Notes: a model not told the origin generated them from the sequence alone. A stretch of DNA of 64,000 nt from Phallusia mammillata (GCA_003260075.1 QLIY01000286.1:107591-171590), one strand, 5' to 3'; shown: positions 37,861 through 52,800, numbered from the stretch's first letter. Numbers and translations: made by a program.

Positions 37861-40800
37861 CTACGAGCTAGCTGTATTTAAGTGTGAGTTAGTGGCACCA
37901 AGATTACAAAATCCATTTTCCAGCTTTCTTTCATCATGTGTCTTGTATGTTAGTTTTTTTACTGTCTTGGATGTGTGTGTTAAACATGGGTCGTGTTTTG
38001 TGCAATGTTCGTCATCAGAATTTTGATGCAAAAATGAAGATTTTGTTTGAGGTTCAACGTTGTCATGTAAGTTCGTAAAGGCAGATTCCATCAAAGGAAA
38101 CAGTTTTGGGCGGTCACAATTCATTTCACAGTCCTTTTGATCGAAATGTTTTTCTGGTGGAGAAATAGGCCTGTGTTGTTTGTCGCTCACACAATCCAAA
38201 ACTGTGTTTAAGCATTTTCCTTTGCCCGTAGAAACTACATCGTCAGGTGCTACACAAGTTGGTGGATTTTGCACTGAAGAATTCTGGGTCTTTTCTGTGT
38301 ATGAGCAACATGGTTCTTCACTATATGAATTTGAATGGTTTGATTTGTGTTTTTTAACAGGACTGGTAGTGCTTGGTTTTTCCAGCATTTCCGTAGATCC
38401 ATTGGCATGAACGCGACAATATTTTGATTCCCCAAAATGGCGATTTGCTGGTACCAACTCAACTAAAGGCCAAGTACTGAAGCTGCTGGGTAGACTTGAT
38501 TTTTTGTTAGGGATCTGTAAATGTACAACAAAAACATCAGCTTGTGTCATGTCAACATAGACTACTCATGTATGCTTTGCGTTCATACCCAGTTGGTAGA
38601 AACGTCTGCCAAAAATGCTGAAGTTGCCATGGTCTTAATGTCCACTGGATACTGTAGTAAAAATTCTCCTCTAGTGCACTTTGTGTGTTCCAGCATATCG
38701 TTCAACAGGTGATAGTTGGAACGACTAAAACATTAAATTCATGTCAAACATACTAATAAATCAAGTATGTAACCATTTTGGACAATACCCACCTGGCAGT
38801 GGCTGTGGGCTGGACATAGTATGTTTCGAGGGGAGGTTTATCAAATATTTTAAAGTCCATAAAATCACATTCATCGGAGCTTGGTGGATCCGCAGTGACA
38901 TCATAAATATGTGGAACCTTTTTATCTGAATTGACAAATTGAACCAAAAGTGAACATCTTGCTAATACCCCTTAAGCAATCAACAAACCGAGAAGATTGG
39001 ATGGTGCTATTTTCCACTGTAAATCGGGATCTTCAGCAAGGTTTTTGTCCAGTGGCTTCAGTTCCTTTAGGTAACCTAAAAAGATTGTTATTACATACAT
39101 AAGGGTGTCCAGTAATTACTTTTAATGGACTTTTTGTAATGAAACAGCTGAAAAATACTAGAAAGGTGGCCTTCTGATATACTTCCATTTTATATGTTCT
39201 ATANTGTTATTACATACATAAGGGTGTCCAGTAATTACTTTTAATGGACTTTTTGTAATGAAACAGCTGAAAAATATAACTTTTGTGATAGAACTGACTG
39301 ACAAAAAATCTGAATCCCACCACTGGATGTTACCACTATAAAAATTTGGCATACACAATTACAGTGAATCCATTTACGTTTTTTTGCAGTTGCTAAAACC
39401 TATCCAATATGTCTGCTTTAAACCCAGTCAAAAGAGCTCTTCTGGCAAATTCTTGATATAATGCCTGGCAGCAACAGTGTATGCCCCCCCCCCCCCCAAA
39501 AATCTGAATCCCACCACTGGATGTTACCACTATAAAAATTTGGCACACAATTACAGTGAATCCATTTACATTTTTTTGCAGTTGCTAAAACCTATCCAAT
39601 ATGTCTGCTTTAAACCCATATAAAAAGAGCTCTTCTGGCAATTAATTGATATTCTGCCTGGCAGCAACAGTGTATGCCTTATACAGTTAAAAGGCATTAC
39701 AAAATCCAACCTGACAAAAATTTATCCATGGCTGGACTTCGAATCATATTTCTGATCGACCTTCCTGAAAATTTGCTTAACAATGGATCAGCACCACAAG
39801 ATAGCAGAAGCCTGGTCATCTCCAAATGGTCATACTCAATTGCATCATGGACAGGTCTAGAATATAAAAACATGTTGTAGACTTTAAGCATTGAATTTAT
39901 TATAGGGTCAATTACAATGTACCAGAACACACAATATGAACTGTCATTACATGTCAACAAAACAATACACAACATAAAACCTGCATTATTTACCTAGTTC
40001 CATCGGTGGAATTAAGATTCACATCAGCACCATATTCCAGTAGAAGTCTCGCAGTTTCAAGCTGGTTATGCACACATGCCTCATGCAAGGCAGTGTACCC
40101 CCCCCCCCAATTACAATGTACCAGAACACACAATATGAACTGTCATTACATGTCAATTTTAATCCAACAAAAACAATACAAAACATAAAACCTGCATTAT
40201 TTACCTAGTTCCATCAGTGGAATTAAGATTTACATCAGCACCATATTCTAGCAGAAGTCTTGCAGTTTCAAGCTGGTTATGCACACATGCCTCATGCAAA
40301 GCAGTGTAGCCCGCATTATCTTTGCTGTTGACATCAAAACCCCTTTCAAGGTAATGCTGAAGGTTTTCCTTTAAAAAAATCAAAATTTACAGCTACAGCC
40401 AAAAACAAATCACACAACAGATTCTACTTACCACATAGCCAAACCTAGCAGCTTTGTGCAGCACAGTTTCACCAATTGCAGAGTTGCAGGTTAATTTCTT
40501 CAAGTCTAAAACAAGTAAAATAGTGTGTACAGTGTAGATATGGACCGATATGTTTTTTTAAGGCTGAACTGATATTTAAAGCTGATATTTTATTTGCAGT
40601 GAAAGATCTACTTTTATACCTATTCAAAAAACGACATGTTTGAAATATAAAAGTTAGATGATTGTACAGGGAACCCCCCCCCCCGGTGCTCGACCAAACA
40701 GAACATTTGCAGTTTTGGCCCATCCCTAATTTGCAGTGAAAGACCTACTTTTATACCTATTCAAAAACGACATGTTTGAAATATAAAAGTTACATGATTG

Positions 40801-43800
40801 TACAGGGACACAAAGTTCATGCTTTGCTATACTTATAAATAAATACAAACGAATGTAACAACTAACAAAAGCCACGACTGAGCATCAAAGCTTTTGAAGT
40901 CAACTTGCCTCAATACTAATCAGCAAGTGGTCAATGCACAAGGCAGAGACATGGTTGTGCCAAGCAAACAAAACACAGTCACAATCATGCCATTTATCCA
41001 TGACAAAAAGGATAGTACAGATAATCTGTAGTATGTCGAACATTGGCACCCCCCCCCCCGTTAAATTTGCATATTCATGCCCTGCTAACATACGTAACTA
41101 GTGTTCAAAAGGGTATATATGAACAAAAACGAATGGTTTTTCAAATGTATTAGATGGTGGAAAACGCGTACTTCATGGGCATGTACAGCTTATAATACAC
41201 CGCTGGTGACGTAAGAAACCTTGTAGAGCTAGAACGTGGAAAGGGGATTTTTTGTGACGTCATAATGCACCGAGCGTGCTCGGCCGAGCACCGAGCATTA
41301 AAGTGAGATGCTCTGTGCTCNAAGGCTGAACTGATATTTAAAGCTGATATTTTATTTGCAGTGAAAGATCTACTTTTATACCTATTCAAAAAACGACATG
41401 TTTGAAATATAAAAGTTAGATGATTGTACAGGGAAACAAAGTTCATGCTTTGCTATACTTATAAATAAATACAAACGAATGTAACAACTAACAAAAGCCA
41501 TGACTGAGCATCAAAGCTTTTGAAGTCAACTTGCCTCAATACTAATCAGCAAGTGGTCAATGCACAAGGCAGAGACATGGTTGTGCCAAGCAAACAAAAC
41601 ACAGTCACATTCATGCCATTTATCCACGACAAAAAGGATAGCACCGATAATCTGTAGTATGTCGAACATTGGCGCCAATATTTGGTCTATCCCTAGAACA
41701 GAGACTTGCTGAAATCACCCTCACTAGCATTATATACCACAATGGACAATCACAGTGACAAATCTAAAATCTTGGGCAAAACTTCAGGTAAAGGCAGTGG
41801 TTCTTAACCGGTGGGAAATTTCATGTTTTCAGGGGGAAATTATGTAAGTCAGGCTAGTGGGAAATTTCATGTTTTCAGAGGGAAATTATGTAAGTCAGGC
41901 TAGTGGGAAATTTCATGTTTTCAGAGGGAAATTATGTAAGTCAGGTAACCAAACTCGGGCCCGAGGNAGAGGGAAATTATGTAAGTCAGGTAACCAAACT
42001 CGGGGCCCGAGGGTCGGACCCGGCTTTGAATTAATCGTTGAAAGTTACTTTCCTAAAATTTTTCCGCAACAACATATTAGATTAATTTTTAACCTAGTTT
42101 TACAAGACGCATAAAAATCCAAGGCCGTTTGTTACATCACAGATATGTCTGAAAGTATCAATGACTTTGCTATTGTGTGCGAATAAAGGCCTTTTCTTTG
42201 TTGATTGTCATGCAATAAATGACTATTGCAAGCAGAGGAAACTCTTCAATATTCCAACAACCTTAATCTCTCACAGAAGCACTATTTAAACTAAATAAGA
42301 TTGCAGTATACCTTTGGGGTTCCAGACCAAATCGCTTCACAAAATTATTTCAATTAAAGAATATTTTTTTTTTGTTAACGTAGGGCACAAAACATCATTA
42401 CAAAAATAACAGAGGGGGAAATTCGAAGTTGGTGATTGACTTTAGTGGGAAACCACACCAAAAAGGTTAAGAACCACTGGGTAAAGGCAACAACAAATTG
42501 TGTTGTGATGTGCACCAAATCATAACAAACTTCTTGGTCCTTACTTTGTGGAATAGGTGATGGGTGAGGCGTTAAACGTTCCTTAAAAAAGCTTAGTGGT
42601 GTTGAAGGTCTTGACATTTTGCCATGCTGGAATGATCTGAAGTCATTAAAGGAAGATGCAAATTTGGAAGTTGTTGGGGTATCTTCGAGGTTATCCAAAC
42701 AAGCACTTTGATCGAGATTCTGTTCATCTTTGATCTTGAACAACAAAGTAATTGTTAAATGTGATGTATTAGGGATGGGTCAAAACTGAATATGTTCTGT
42801 TTGGTTGAACACTGAGCATATCATGTAACAAGGTGCATTGAGACGTTGCAAGCATTCCCAGTTCCATGCTAGTTTTGTAGCTTTCCAGGGACCTTATGTC
42901 ACCAGTGTGTTTTAAGTTATACAGGCCCCAGAAGTTTGTTTTACCACTACCTTAACCCATATAAAAACAGGCATTTTTGTTCTTGGACACCCTTTCAAAC
43001 ACTAGTTTCATATGTTAGCAGGGCATGAATATGCAAATTTAATGCTCAAGTCAGTTTCTGCAACTGCTCGGCCAAGCACCAAGCATCAAAGACTGCGACT
43101 TAGGTTCTGGCTCAGTTTGGCCCATCCCTACAACGTATTTTTTGGTGCTTTCTACCTACGTTGATTGGTGTTTGGTTCAACAAAGAAGGCTTGTTTGATG
43201 TTTCAGGCAAGGGACTGCAAGGTCTGGATGGTACTTCTTGTTTAATTGCCTGTGTGTAAAAATAAAAATAATTTATGTCCAGTATTTAAAATACACTAAG
43301 TTAAAAGGAGGTTTGCAAATACAGCTCAACTGACACACTTGACACTTTGTTCTTTAAAATACCTTGATTTGTGTAGAATGCAGTTAATTTTTTGGTTATG
43401 AACTTCTATGACAAAGCAATGTGCCTAATCTGTTTAGCAATACTTAACGGACTTTTTTTCAACGCTAAGATCTTATAACAGGACAAAGAAATATCTCCAA
43501 AACGTTAGTTAAAGTACCTGCACAGTAGCATGGGTTTGCATCTCTTTCGGACTTTTTTGAATGCAAGTTTCTGCTGGTTTGTCAGCCCTGCAAAATTAAA
43601 TATTGATTTACTTTTTCTTTCATGTCTTCAATGACCTGCAATTTCAATTTCACTTACTTGTGTGTGAAATTTTCTGAATGTTTCTTTTTTGACGATTTGA
43701 CTTTGCCAACTTTCTCTTTCAAAGGTGATGTCAATTTGTGTTTTTTAGAAATTTTGTCAGTTGTTTTGTCAGTTGGCTTTTCTCCTTCAGTAAGTATTTT

Positions 43801-46800
43801 TGGTTTTCTTCCGCGCTTCTTTTTAGGCTTCATGGGCGTGTCTAACAATTGACTTCCACCTAAAGACTCTTTAGAATCCTTTGGGCTTTCGTTTGGTACC
43901 AAGTTGGCACTGGGTGTGTAAGCTGTAACAATTTGTGGCTTGCTTGCACCTAATGCACTTTTGAGTACTTGTGCCTCTTTTTCAGTCAGTTCATCACCAA
44001 AGAGGTTAGATGTCTGCTTTGGTACGTCTGCATCTTTCGAGCAATCCTTTGGTGGCAATACAGGGGTTGTACCAGTGTATAACTCCAACAATGTAGCAGA
44101 TATTACTGGTGTTTGTTTTTTGTCTGGATGACCTGCAACAGGTTTGTCATGTTTTATAAGCAACTGCTTTTTGTCTACTGCATCCAATGAACTTTGTTTT
44201 TTATTCTGTTTTGCATCAAGTTGTTTGTCATGTTTCTCATGACGTGCATTTTTGAGTTTTTGATTCAAGGATCGTTTTTGTTTTCGTTTCAACTTTTCGT
44301 GCTTTGACTTTCGAGTGAGTTTATCAGACCTTGATTTTTTTAGTTTGTCGTTTAGGCGGGAACTACTGCTCCCGCCCTTCATCTTCAACCTGCCCCTCTC
44401 CAAATGCTTTCTAGGTCTTCTAGATCTTGTTTTAGTTTTTTTATCTTCATTTTCTTCCGAATGAGATAACTGTTCCTTGAATGATGAACACGATTCACTT
44501 GAAATTGTTCGTGATTTTTTGCTTTTAGATTTTTTCAGGAACTTCTGTTTTGGCTTAAGACCTTTCGCTTGTTTTTGTTTGACCTTTTTCTTATGTTGTT
44601 TTTGATCAGTATCACTAAAAACGTCCATGGAATGATCAGAGCTGCCATTAAATGATCGACTAGTTCCTCGTGAAATATGTCGCTTCGGTCGGCGCTTCAC
44701 TAATCCACTTTTCTTTCCCTTTATTGGCTTAATGACTGGACAACAAAAATCTTCATCACTTGAATCATCATTTTCAGGGTCTGTGCTTGAAAAGTCGTCA
44801 TAAGTGGCCCACAGATATTCATCATCTAAAAAACAACACAGAATTTAAAAGGATAGCTTTTACCATATTATCATGCACTTTAATCATAAACATAACTGCA
44901 AAAGAACTGGTGTATATAGAATGCATCATGCAGATGTTACAACAATCTCCGTTGTCACCATTAGTGCATGATGTGTTCTATATACACCAGTTCTTTGGCA
45001 GTGATTAAATTACTTTTCATGTCCATGTAAAGTGTTAAGTATCATGCACTGATGCACTATTTAAACCAGGTAACCAACTAAGTCGTTACATAAAACATAT
45101 GACACAATCAAGGTTTCAAAAGGAAAATCAAAAGGAAAAGTTTCATACAAATCAAGTGAACATGTCCAGTCCCAAGAGCATTGACCAGTTGTAAAACAAA
45201 CCTGTCTCTGAAATCTTTTGTCTTTTCTCAGATTGTGGCATATTGTCTTTGGATAGTTTTCTCGTTGTATCAGTAGACACTGAATCCACATCGGTGCTTT
45301 GAGATCTTTGCTTCTTTTCAGTACATTCCCCATCATCTAAATACACGATAAGGTTACTCACATAAAACTAAAATTACAAGTGGATATTCTGTACACAGAG
45401 ATGATTTAAATATTGTTACCTATAGGTGCTTTTCGTTTTCTTCCTTTCTTAGATTTTGGTTCTGTAGCAGCACACTCATCACTGGACTTTTTCTCATTAG
45501 GTTGTTCACTTAGCTTGTTTGCACTTTCCCATTTTTCAGTTGTGTCCAAAGTATCTTTCGCCACACAGGGTTTACTTGAGGTCGTTTCCAAAGTTGGTGT
45601 GTCATCTGGATTACTTGTTTTATGGATAACTGAACCACGCTCAGTCACACCATCATTATTTGCAGATGTGTCTTTGTTTAGAATGCCTCCGTTCACATAA
45701 GAGCCCTGATCATCCCCAGCTGGCAGTTTTACAGCGTTTGTGGTTTCTAGCAAGATTTCATGATTCTTGGCAATACTGCTGTCAAATTTATTCCAAGATT
45801 CACATGGTGGTCTAGCAACAAGTCTGTCATCTTGAGTATGTGTAACTTGGGATGGTGTTTTTAATACTTGGTTGTGTGAAGGATAAGCAACACTGTGTGA
45901 CCTGTACTTAGATGGTTGGTCAACAGAGCTTTGGGAATATTTGTCTGTTTCCTTAGAGTTCCAGCCATTCAAAGGTGCTGAATTCGCCATGACAGAGCCC
46001 ACACTACTTGAAACAACGCTGTTATGCTGCTGGTTAGTAGGATATGCAGGGTGCATTTTGGAGAAGTTTTGGTCTTGTGGACATTTTGCAACATCTGATT
46101 CAGATGGGTTGTACCTCACGTTCTGCCTAACTGCTGAAAAAGAACTTTCTCCGTTATGGTGTGGTGTATAATAAGACACACTTGATGTTGATGGAGTTGT
46201 AATTGAACTAGCCGACATACTGTGGGCAATGTTAGGTGGATACTTTCTAGGCAAATCAGCTTGTTTGTAAAAGTCCGTTGGAATTGGAGCTTTGATGCGT
46301 GTAACATCAATGCTTTTGGAAAGCATGTTTGTATCTTGATAAGGGGAACTGGCTGAGGAAATGTAAGCTTGCTTTGCTAGTTCGCTGGAGTTCCGGAACG
46401 GCTTTATTATTGGTGAAGATGAATTTGGTCTAGCCAGGTGCTCAATATGAAATGAAGTCTTATCAGTGTGGTGTCGCTTAACGTCGTTGTCAATTCTATG
46501 ATCCTGAGGTTTGGGAAGTTTTCCAGACATATAGTTGTCATATATACTGGTGTCATTTCTTCTATAGTTCCTGGATAACGATGAGTCATTACAACTCGCT
46601 GGTTTGCTGTTTTGCAGATGTTGATAATTCAGATTTGTCCTATCTTGATATTGTTTCCCAGTGAGTGGTGACTTTCCATCCCGCATTTGAGTGACATACT
46701 TGGATTGAGATACATTGTAAGACGTTGAAGTACTGTTAGAGGGCCGTGGCATGTGGTCAAACGGACTTGGAAAATGGTCATAGGAGGGTTGAGCGTGAGG

Positions 46801-49800
46801 GGGAACATAGCCTGTATTAGTGTGTGGTTTTTCATATCCACCTAAAACATCAGATCTTATTCTGCCCAGCGGTTGATTGGAAAATTGGGCAGGAGGATGA
46901 CTTAGGTCATACATTTGACCCAACTGTGGTGGTGCTAAGAGATGAAATGGTGCATAGGGTTGATACAAAAGATGCATATCAGGAACAAGTGACGATGCAG
47001 GAGCTCCAGGCATCATCCCATTTTGCATCCATCCAGGGTAGTTCTAAACATTTAAGAAATTTTTTTGAATCAAATTTGCATTATTATCATATTCTAAGCA
47101 AGTAAAAAAATCGAGTGATATGTAAAGTACGATTTTATCAAATAGTTCTTCCTTTAGAAATACCAGAGTAGAAATACCTAAATAGTAACATAGGATAGTT
47201 TCAACATTTCCTTTTTACGTACCATAGTTTGCTTGCTTTTTGCCAGATTTTGATTCAACTTATCCACAGATAGATTGTTCATTTTCAAGTAGTCTTCAGG
47301 AAGTTGTGCCATGTTGTCTCTGTTTGCAAAATTATTAATTTTCTAATGTATATTCCTAAATACGTTGACCAAGCATTAAACTATTGAGTGTATACAGGTG
47401 TATTTCAACTAGGCATTTCGCATTAAACCTACTTTTTCGATGGGTCGGCGCCATAGCGAAGTAATAATTCAAACACCTTGGTATCTCCACATTTAGCAGC
47501 AATATGCAAAGCAGTGCTTCCGTTCTGAAAAATACAAACAAACCTTGCTGCAATAATTCGATTGGTGACAAACGCCGCCAGGCAAAGCGATCGATTTTTG
47601 GCCAACAGCGGGCGCTGCTACCTCGCAAATAAGCGAAACTTTTGTGGACGGTGACGCAACCCGACAAGCTGCGCGCGTGTGTGTGTAAAAGTAGCGCGCG
47701 CTGCGCATGTGCGCTTCCTGTTCGATCACGCGTGACCAAGTAGAAAAAGGAGTGAGAAAAAGATTAGTCTACAAGCGCGAGAGCAGCCGCGCCGATGTGA
47801 CGTAGCAGCTTTGTGAAGGGAATAGGAGCGAGTGGGCTTGTCGTGAACGGTAAACCAGTTTTGGCGGCTGAAACTGTAGGTAACTAAGATGGCTGCAGTT
47901 TTTTTGCGTTTCGAATGTAGCAGCGCAGCAGTTGATTTACTATATTTTTAACATAGAAATTTATTTCGTTGTTTTTAGCATTTTGCTATCCAGCCACATA
48001 CAAGTAGCAAAATGAAGGCTAATGTTGATAGGATAGTGGCTGAAATTGAACAACAGCATCATGGATGGGAAAGACTATTTCACGAGATAAAGCTTACAGC
48101 TGCCAACTATGAACTGCCTTGCAAAGTTGCCAAGCTACAAGTTAACCGATTGAGAAACCGATATCGTGATGTCAGTCCATATGACCACAGTAGAGTAAAA
48201 CTGTTAGATGGACCAAGTGATTACATCAATAGCAGTTTGGTTGAAGTTGAAACTGCAGGGAGGCAATACATTCTGTCACAAGGGCCACTTCCTTCAACAG
48301 CAGGTCATTTGTGGCAGATGGTGTGGGAGCAAAATTCCAAAGCTGTTATAATGCTAAACAAAGTTATTGAGAAGGGTGCCCGAAAGTGTCATCAATATTG
48401 GCCCCTGGAGATGGAAATGCCAATGACTTTTGCAGAGGATGGGTATGAAATTGAACTCATTTCTGAAGACAACATGGCAAATTTTATTGTTCGGACATTA
48501 AAACTGTCCAGACTGGATTCCAGTGAAGAAGACAGAATCATTTATCAGTTCCACTATATCGCATGGCCTGATTTTGGCGTACCAGAATCTCCCAATGCTT
48601 TTCTGGAATTCTTAACCTGTGTAAGAAGCAAAAAAGTGCTGGAAAATGATGTAGGACCACCTGTGATTCATTGCAGTGCTGGTATTGGTCGTTCGGGTAC
48701 ATTTGCACTTGTTGACACATGTCTTGTCTTCTTGGAAAAAAACATTCCATTCGATATAAAGGACACTTTGTTGGAAATGAGGAAGTATAGAATGGGACTC
48801 ATTCAAACTGCACAACAATTGCGATTTAGCTACCTTGCCATTGCCGAATGTGCAAGAAGGTTAATGGATGATAAGGATGGTCATTTCACATCCAGCAGTG
48901 TGTCAGATTCTGAGTCTGATGACAGCGAAGATGGAAGCCAAAAGTCGGATGGTGAGCATCAAGAAAATGGTGATGGTGTTTCAGAGGAAAAACCAGAAAA
49001 TCCCCCCCCCCTAAGGATGGTCATTTCACATCCAGCAGTGTGTCAGATTCTGAGTCTGACGACAGCGAAGATGGAAGCCAAAAGTCGGATGGTGAGCATC
49101 AAGAAAACGGTGATGGTGTTTCAGAGGAAAAACCAGAAAACAACAGGGATTCGGAATCGAAAGATAATAGAAAGCGTCATGCAGAAAAAGATGCTGAAGC
49201 GACTGAAGAAAAAAGGGGAAAACAAGAGGAAACTACCCTACCTGTCACAGAAACTGTTGAAACTGTACCTAAAGAACACAATAACAACGTTTCAGATCTT
49301 CGACGCAGACAACGACAGGAGAAAACTGAAGCAACATTCAAAAAAATTGAGGAAATTAAAAGTAACATGCAAAGCAATGAAAAACGACCTAGTTGGAGAC
49401 CATACATTATAGGTGGCCTGATTGCAGGTGTTGTAGTAGGCCTGGCTGTGCGTTATTGGTTTCGCTAAACAATAGCAGCAAACCAGGTTCTTGTCACTAC
49501 TGGCAAACAGAACATGTGAGTTTTATTTACTGCACATGTACACCTAACACAGGCATAGCAGTTTGCCATTCCACTCTTCGGAAAACTGAAAATGGAGATG
49601 ACAATGTATCAATCCGTTCATGTTTTTTTGTTGTTGTTCGTTACGCCACCCAAAATATATTGGCCCAATAACATGTATGTTTGTAGCTGAGGAAAATGCA
49701 ATAAATGTAATTATATCCGCAGCAAAGATACAAAATTTTATTATGATTTCAATCATATGTACACCGTCTTTTAAATCCACATGGTTTTGACAAAGTGAAA

Positions 49801-52800
49801 TAAAATATACTTGAATTTTAAAAGTATACTTTTTAAGTTTAGTTACTGTTTATATACCTCAGAAAAGTTGACATCTACTCCTTTCTCTATCAGACGCTTG
49901 ATTTCTGCTAGGTTTCGCTTTTTTATTGCCTCCATAAAGCTGCAAAAAAAGAAACGGACATTAAAAATTGAAAACAGCAACAACTAAGTAATAAAATATT
50001 TTTAACCAGCACACTAACTGATAAAATATACGTTTTTAAATGAAAAAATGGTTATGTTGCGCACTTTCGTAAAGTTTATTGAACATGATAATCAATGGCA
50101 AGGAAGGGGTGCATTCGATCAACAACGGTTATTGACTGCATAAAGAATTTCAAACAATCGCAGCACGGCAAGGAAAGCGTCATTTGTGGGTCACATCACG
50201 AACTTATGGACTTACTCTAAACTCACTATTCAAAACAGCACAAGTGAATGTAAAAGTTTGCAATAAAGGTGGCAAGTTTGGACAAACCAAATTTACGCAA
50301 GAGGGCTATGTGCGTCACATATTTTGTGGGTTTCAGAATACGCCCTTAACTAAAACACGAGCAGTTCTCATAAACTCGGCTCTTGGCAGTGAGCCCATGG
50401 GTCAAATTTCGATAAACCGGATGGAAGTTACGGAAATCGTGCAACACAATGCAAGTAAATCCACACAATGCTATGTGACAAACCCGTGTGTGTCAGTTAA
50501 CGTAAATTGCCCGCTGTGGGGTGTTTACGCGAAATCGAGCGATTGTCCAAGGCCTTTCTCCAATGTGTTTTTGGCCTCGCTTGATCGGCCGTTCGTCACA
50601 GCGCTCGGTGTCGAGAAAGGATTGATGGCATGACAGCAACGGCAGAAATTAAGTTCGTTTGCGAGGTTATCTTGTGAGATCACTGCTTTCCGAAACAGGC
50701 GTGACTCGGTCTTCAAACACGCGCAAAAAACAGCAAGACATTTGCCTGTAAATGTTTACGGCCAGCGAGCAAACACAATCCCAGATAAGAAGCTTTACGT
50801 GGCTATTAGCATCGAAAAGATGAAACAATTTCCCTTACGAATTTAAGACGTTCACCGTAACAATTATAAACTGAAATTTCCCAATTTTAAACATGCTTTT
50901 TCAATAGTAGTCGAAATCACGCTAAAGCATTGGTGTTTTATGTGGTAAACATTATTTCAATGTGGCCGACCAGCACCTATCTGAATGGGGAGGCCTCAAG
51001 GAGCTTGCTGGTTTAGGTTCTGCAACCAATATTCATGCAGTCACTCAACACCAATCTAGTGTGGATAAGGCGCGGAAATTTCAGTAAGGTTGACCAACGC
51101 GGCTTTTCGGGGAAGGTTGAGGAGTTGTTCAACGAAATGGTTTGTCGCTGCACCGTTGAATTCGTTTGCCAGTTCGTCGAAACGACTGGTCCTACACACA
51201 GCCAGCACTCAGCAGCTTGAACGCTGCTTTGGCCGCGGTCTGGGATACGCGATCTTAACGGTTGCGGCTAAAAGACAAACGCTTGGAAGAGCGATGGTGT
51301 TTGTCGCACAGTGGCTCAACAACCGCAAGTCGAGCTGTGACAGTCAAACAACATTCGCTGCAGGACGTTATCATTCGCACTAGTTTGAGAAAACTGGCAA
51401 GTCGAGACTGTAGCCTGCAGCGCATGCGACCGAATAGCCGTGAACCCTTTCTGCGGATTGCGAATTGCAAGTTCCTGTTCAATTCTCTGAACGTATCCTT
51501 GATTGGCTCCTAATGGCTTGGAACGAGAACGGTTGTTCAAACAAATAATTGTGAAACGCGCATTTTTCCAGTTCCTCATAACGGTTGAATAGAGTTTGTG
51601 TTTGCATCCAACGAAGGGGTATGCCTGAACTGGCATTTTAATGTCTTAGGACTCAAAGGCTAAAGCTGTAAGGCGTTGTTAGTTGCACGTAGTTGCTTTT
51701 ATGCACTAGAGTTAAGCCGGCAATAGATTTTTTCAGCAAACAAACCTGAAACGCCGTAACAGAAAAAGGGCGACCAAGGTACGCTACACGCCTCAATCGG
51801 CTTGACATTCACCTTGCATACCACAGTGAAACGAATCTAATAGCATTTAGGCTAATTTTGGTGGGGAATTTTAAAGTATACAAAAATGCGGGAAAATAAT
51901 AGAACAGCGAAAAAGTAAAGGCAGCATTGAAAACTCGGTATATAAGAAAAGACAGGGTTCCAAAAAAATTTGCAATCCAAGCAAAGCATGTATTTCAATT
52001 TTTTGTGTTCATTTTATATCCCGCAATTGACAGAGAGTCGATACTCGATACGAAAAAATTTCCTATTATTAGTTGTGCTTTTAATGTGAACTGATTTATC
52101 TCTCTACGACCGCCTCTTTACTTCTCTTTTTTGCTGCTCTTCTCTCCGCCTCCTAACGTGTGGAAATTTTAACCAACCTCCACAAAAAAGGCAGCTTGGC
52201 CGGTTGGTGGTGCCATTGAGTTGGCGTAGGATTCGTTTAAACAGGAAAACGTCGCAGATCAAACGTTGGGCGACCTCATTGCATGGTCACGGTCCAGAGA
52301 TCAACTTTATGTTTTTAGCATCGTAACTTTCGCAATTGATTAGCAACGTCCTGCGACCCTCAAGCGGCATCTTATGATCACAGTTTCATGGGCCTGTTGA
52401 CCACGCCACAGTAATGGGCAACACTAGTAAACGTTAAGAGCGCTTTCAGCGATATTATCAAGTTTGGGTATCTGTCTACGATTGTAGATTAGGCTTCATA
52501 TAAATTTTGTGGTTCAAATACGAAGCACATCAGTTACAACGCGTTTTCATAAGTTGTCACAGATGTAAGGAATATAATGCTTAAAACAAACGACATACAT
52601 GAACGATTGCTGCCTTAGAAACAAAACGCACCACAAAATTTGTGACAATAGTGACCAATTACCGCTTTGAGCGAAGTTGTTAAAACCGCCTTTCTGTCTT
52701 TCGAAACCGGCGATTTTCAACATAATCCCTACGCTGTTTTATTTACAGCTGCTTAAACAAAACTTAAAGTAAATACTCGTGCTGGATTAGATTTGATTTC

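Noticed and set aside
50184-50633. 149-codon open frame on the plus strand
   Set aside because: Starts with TTG, with no ATG near the 5' end, no recognisable motif and no splice sites; it sits in an intron of the BCOR-like gene.
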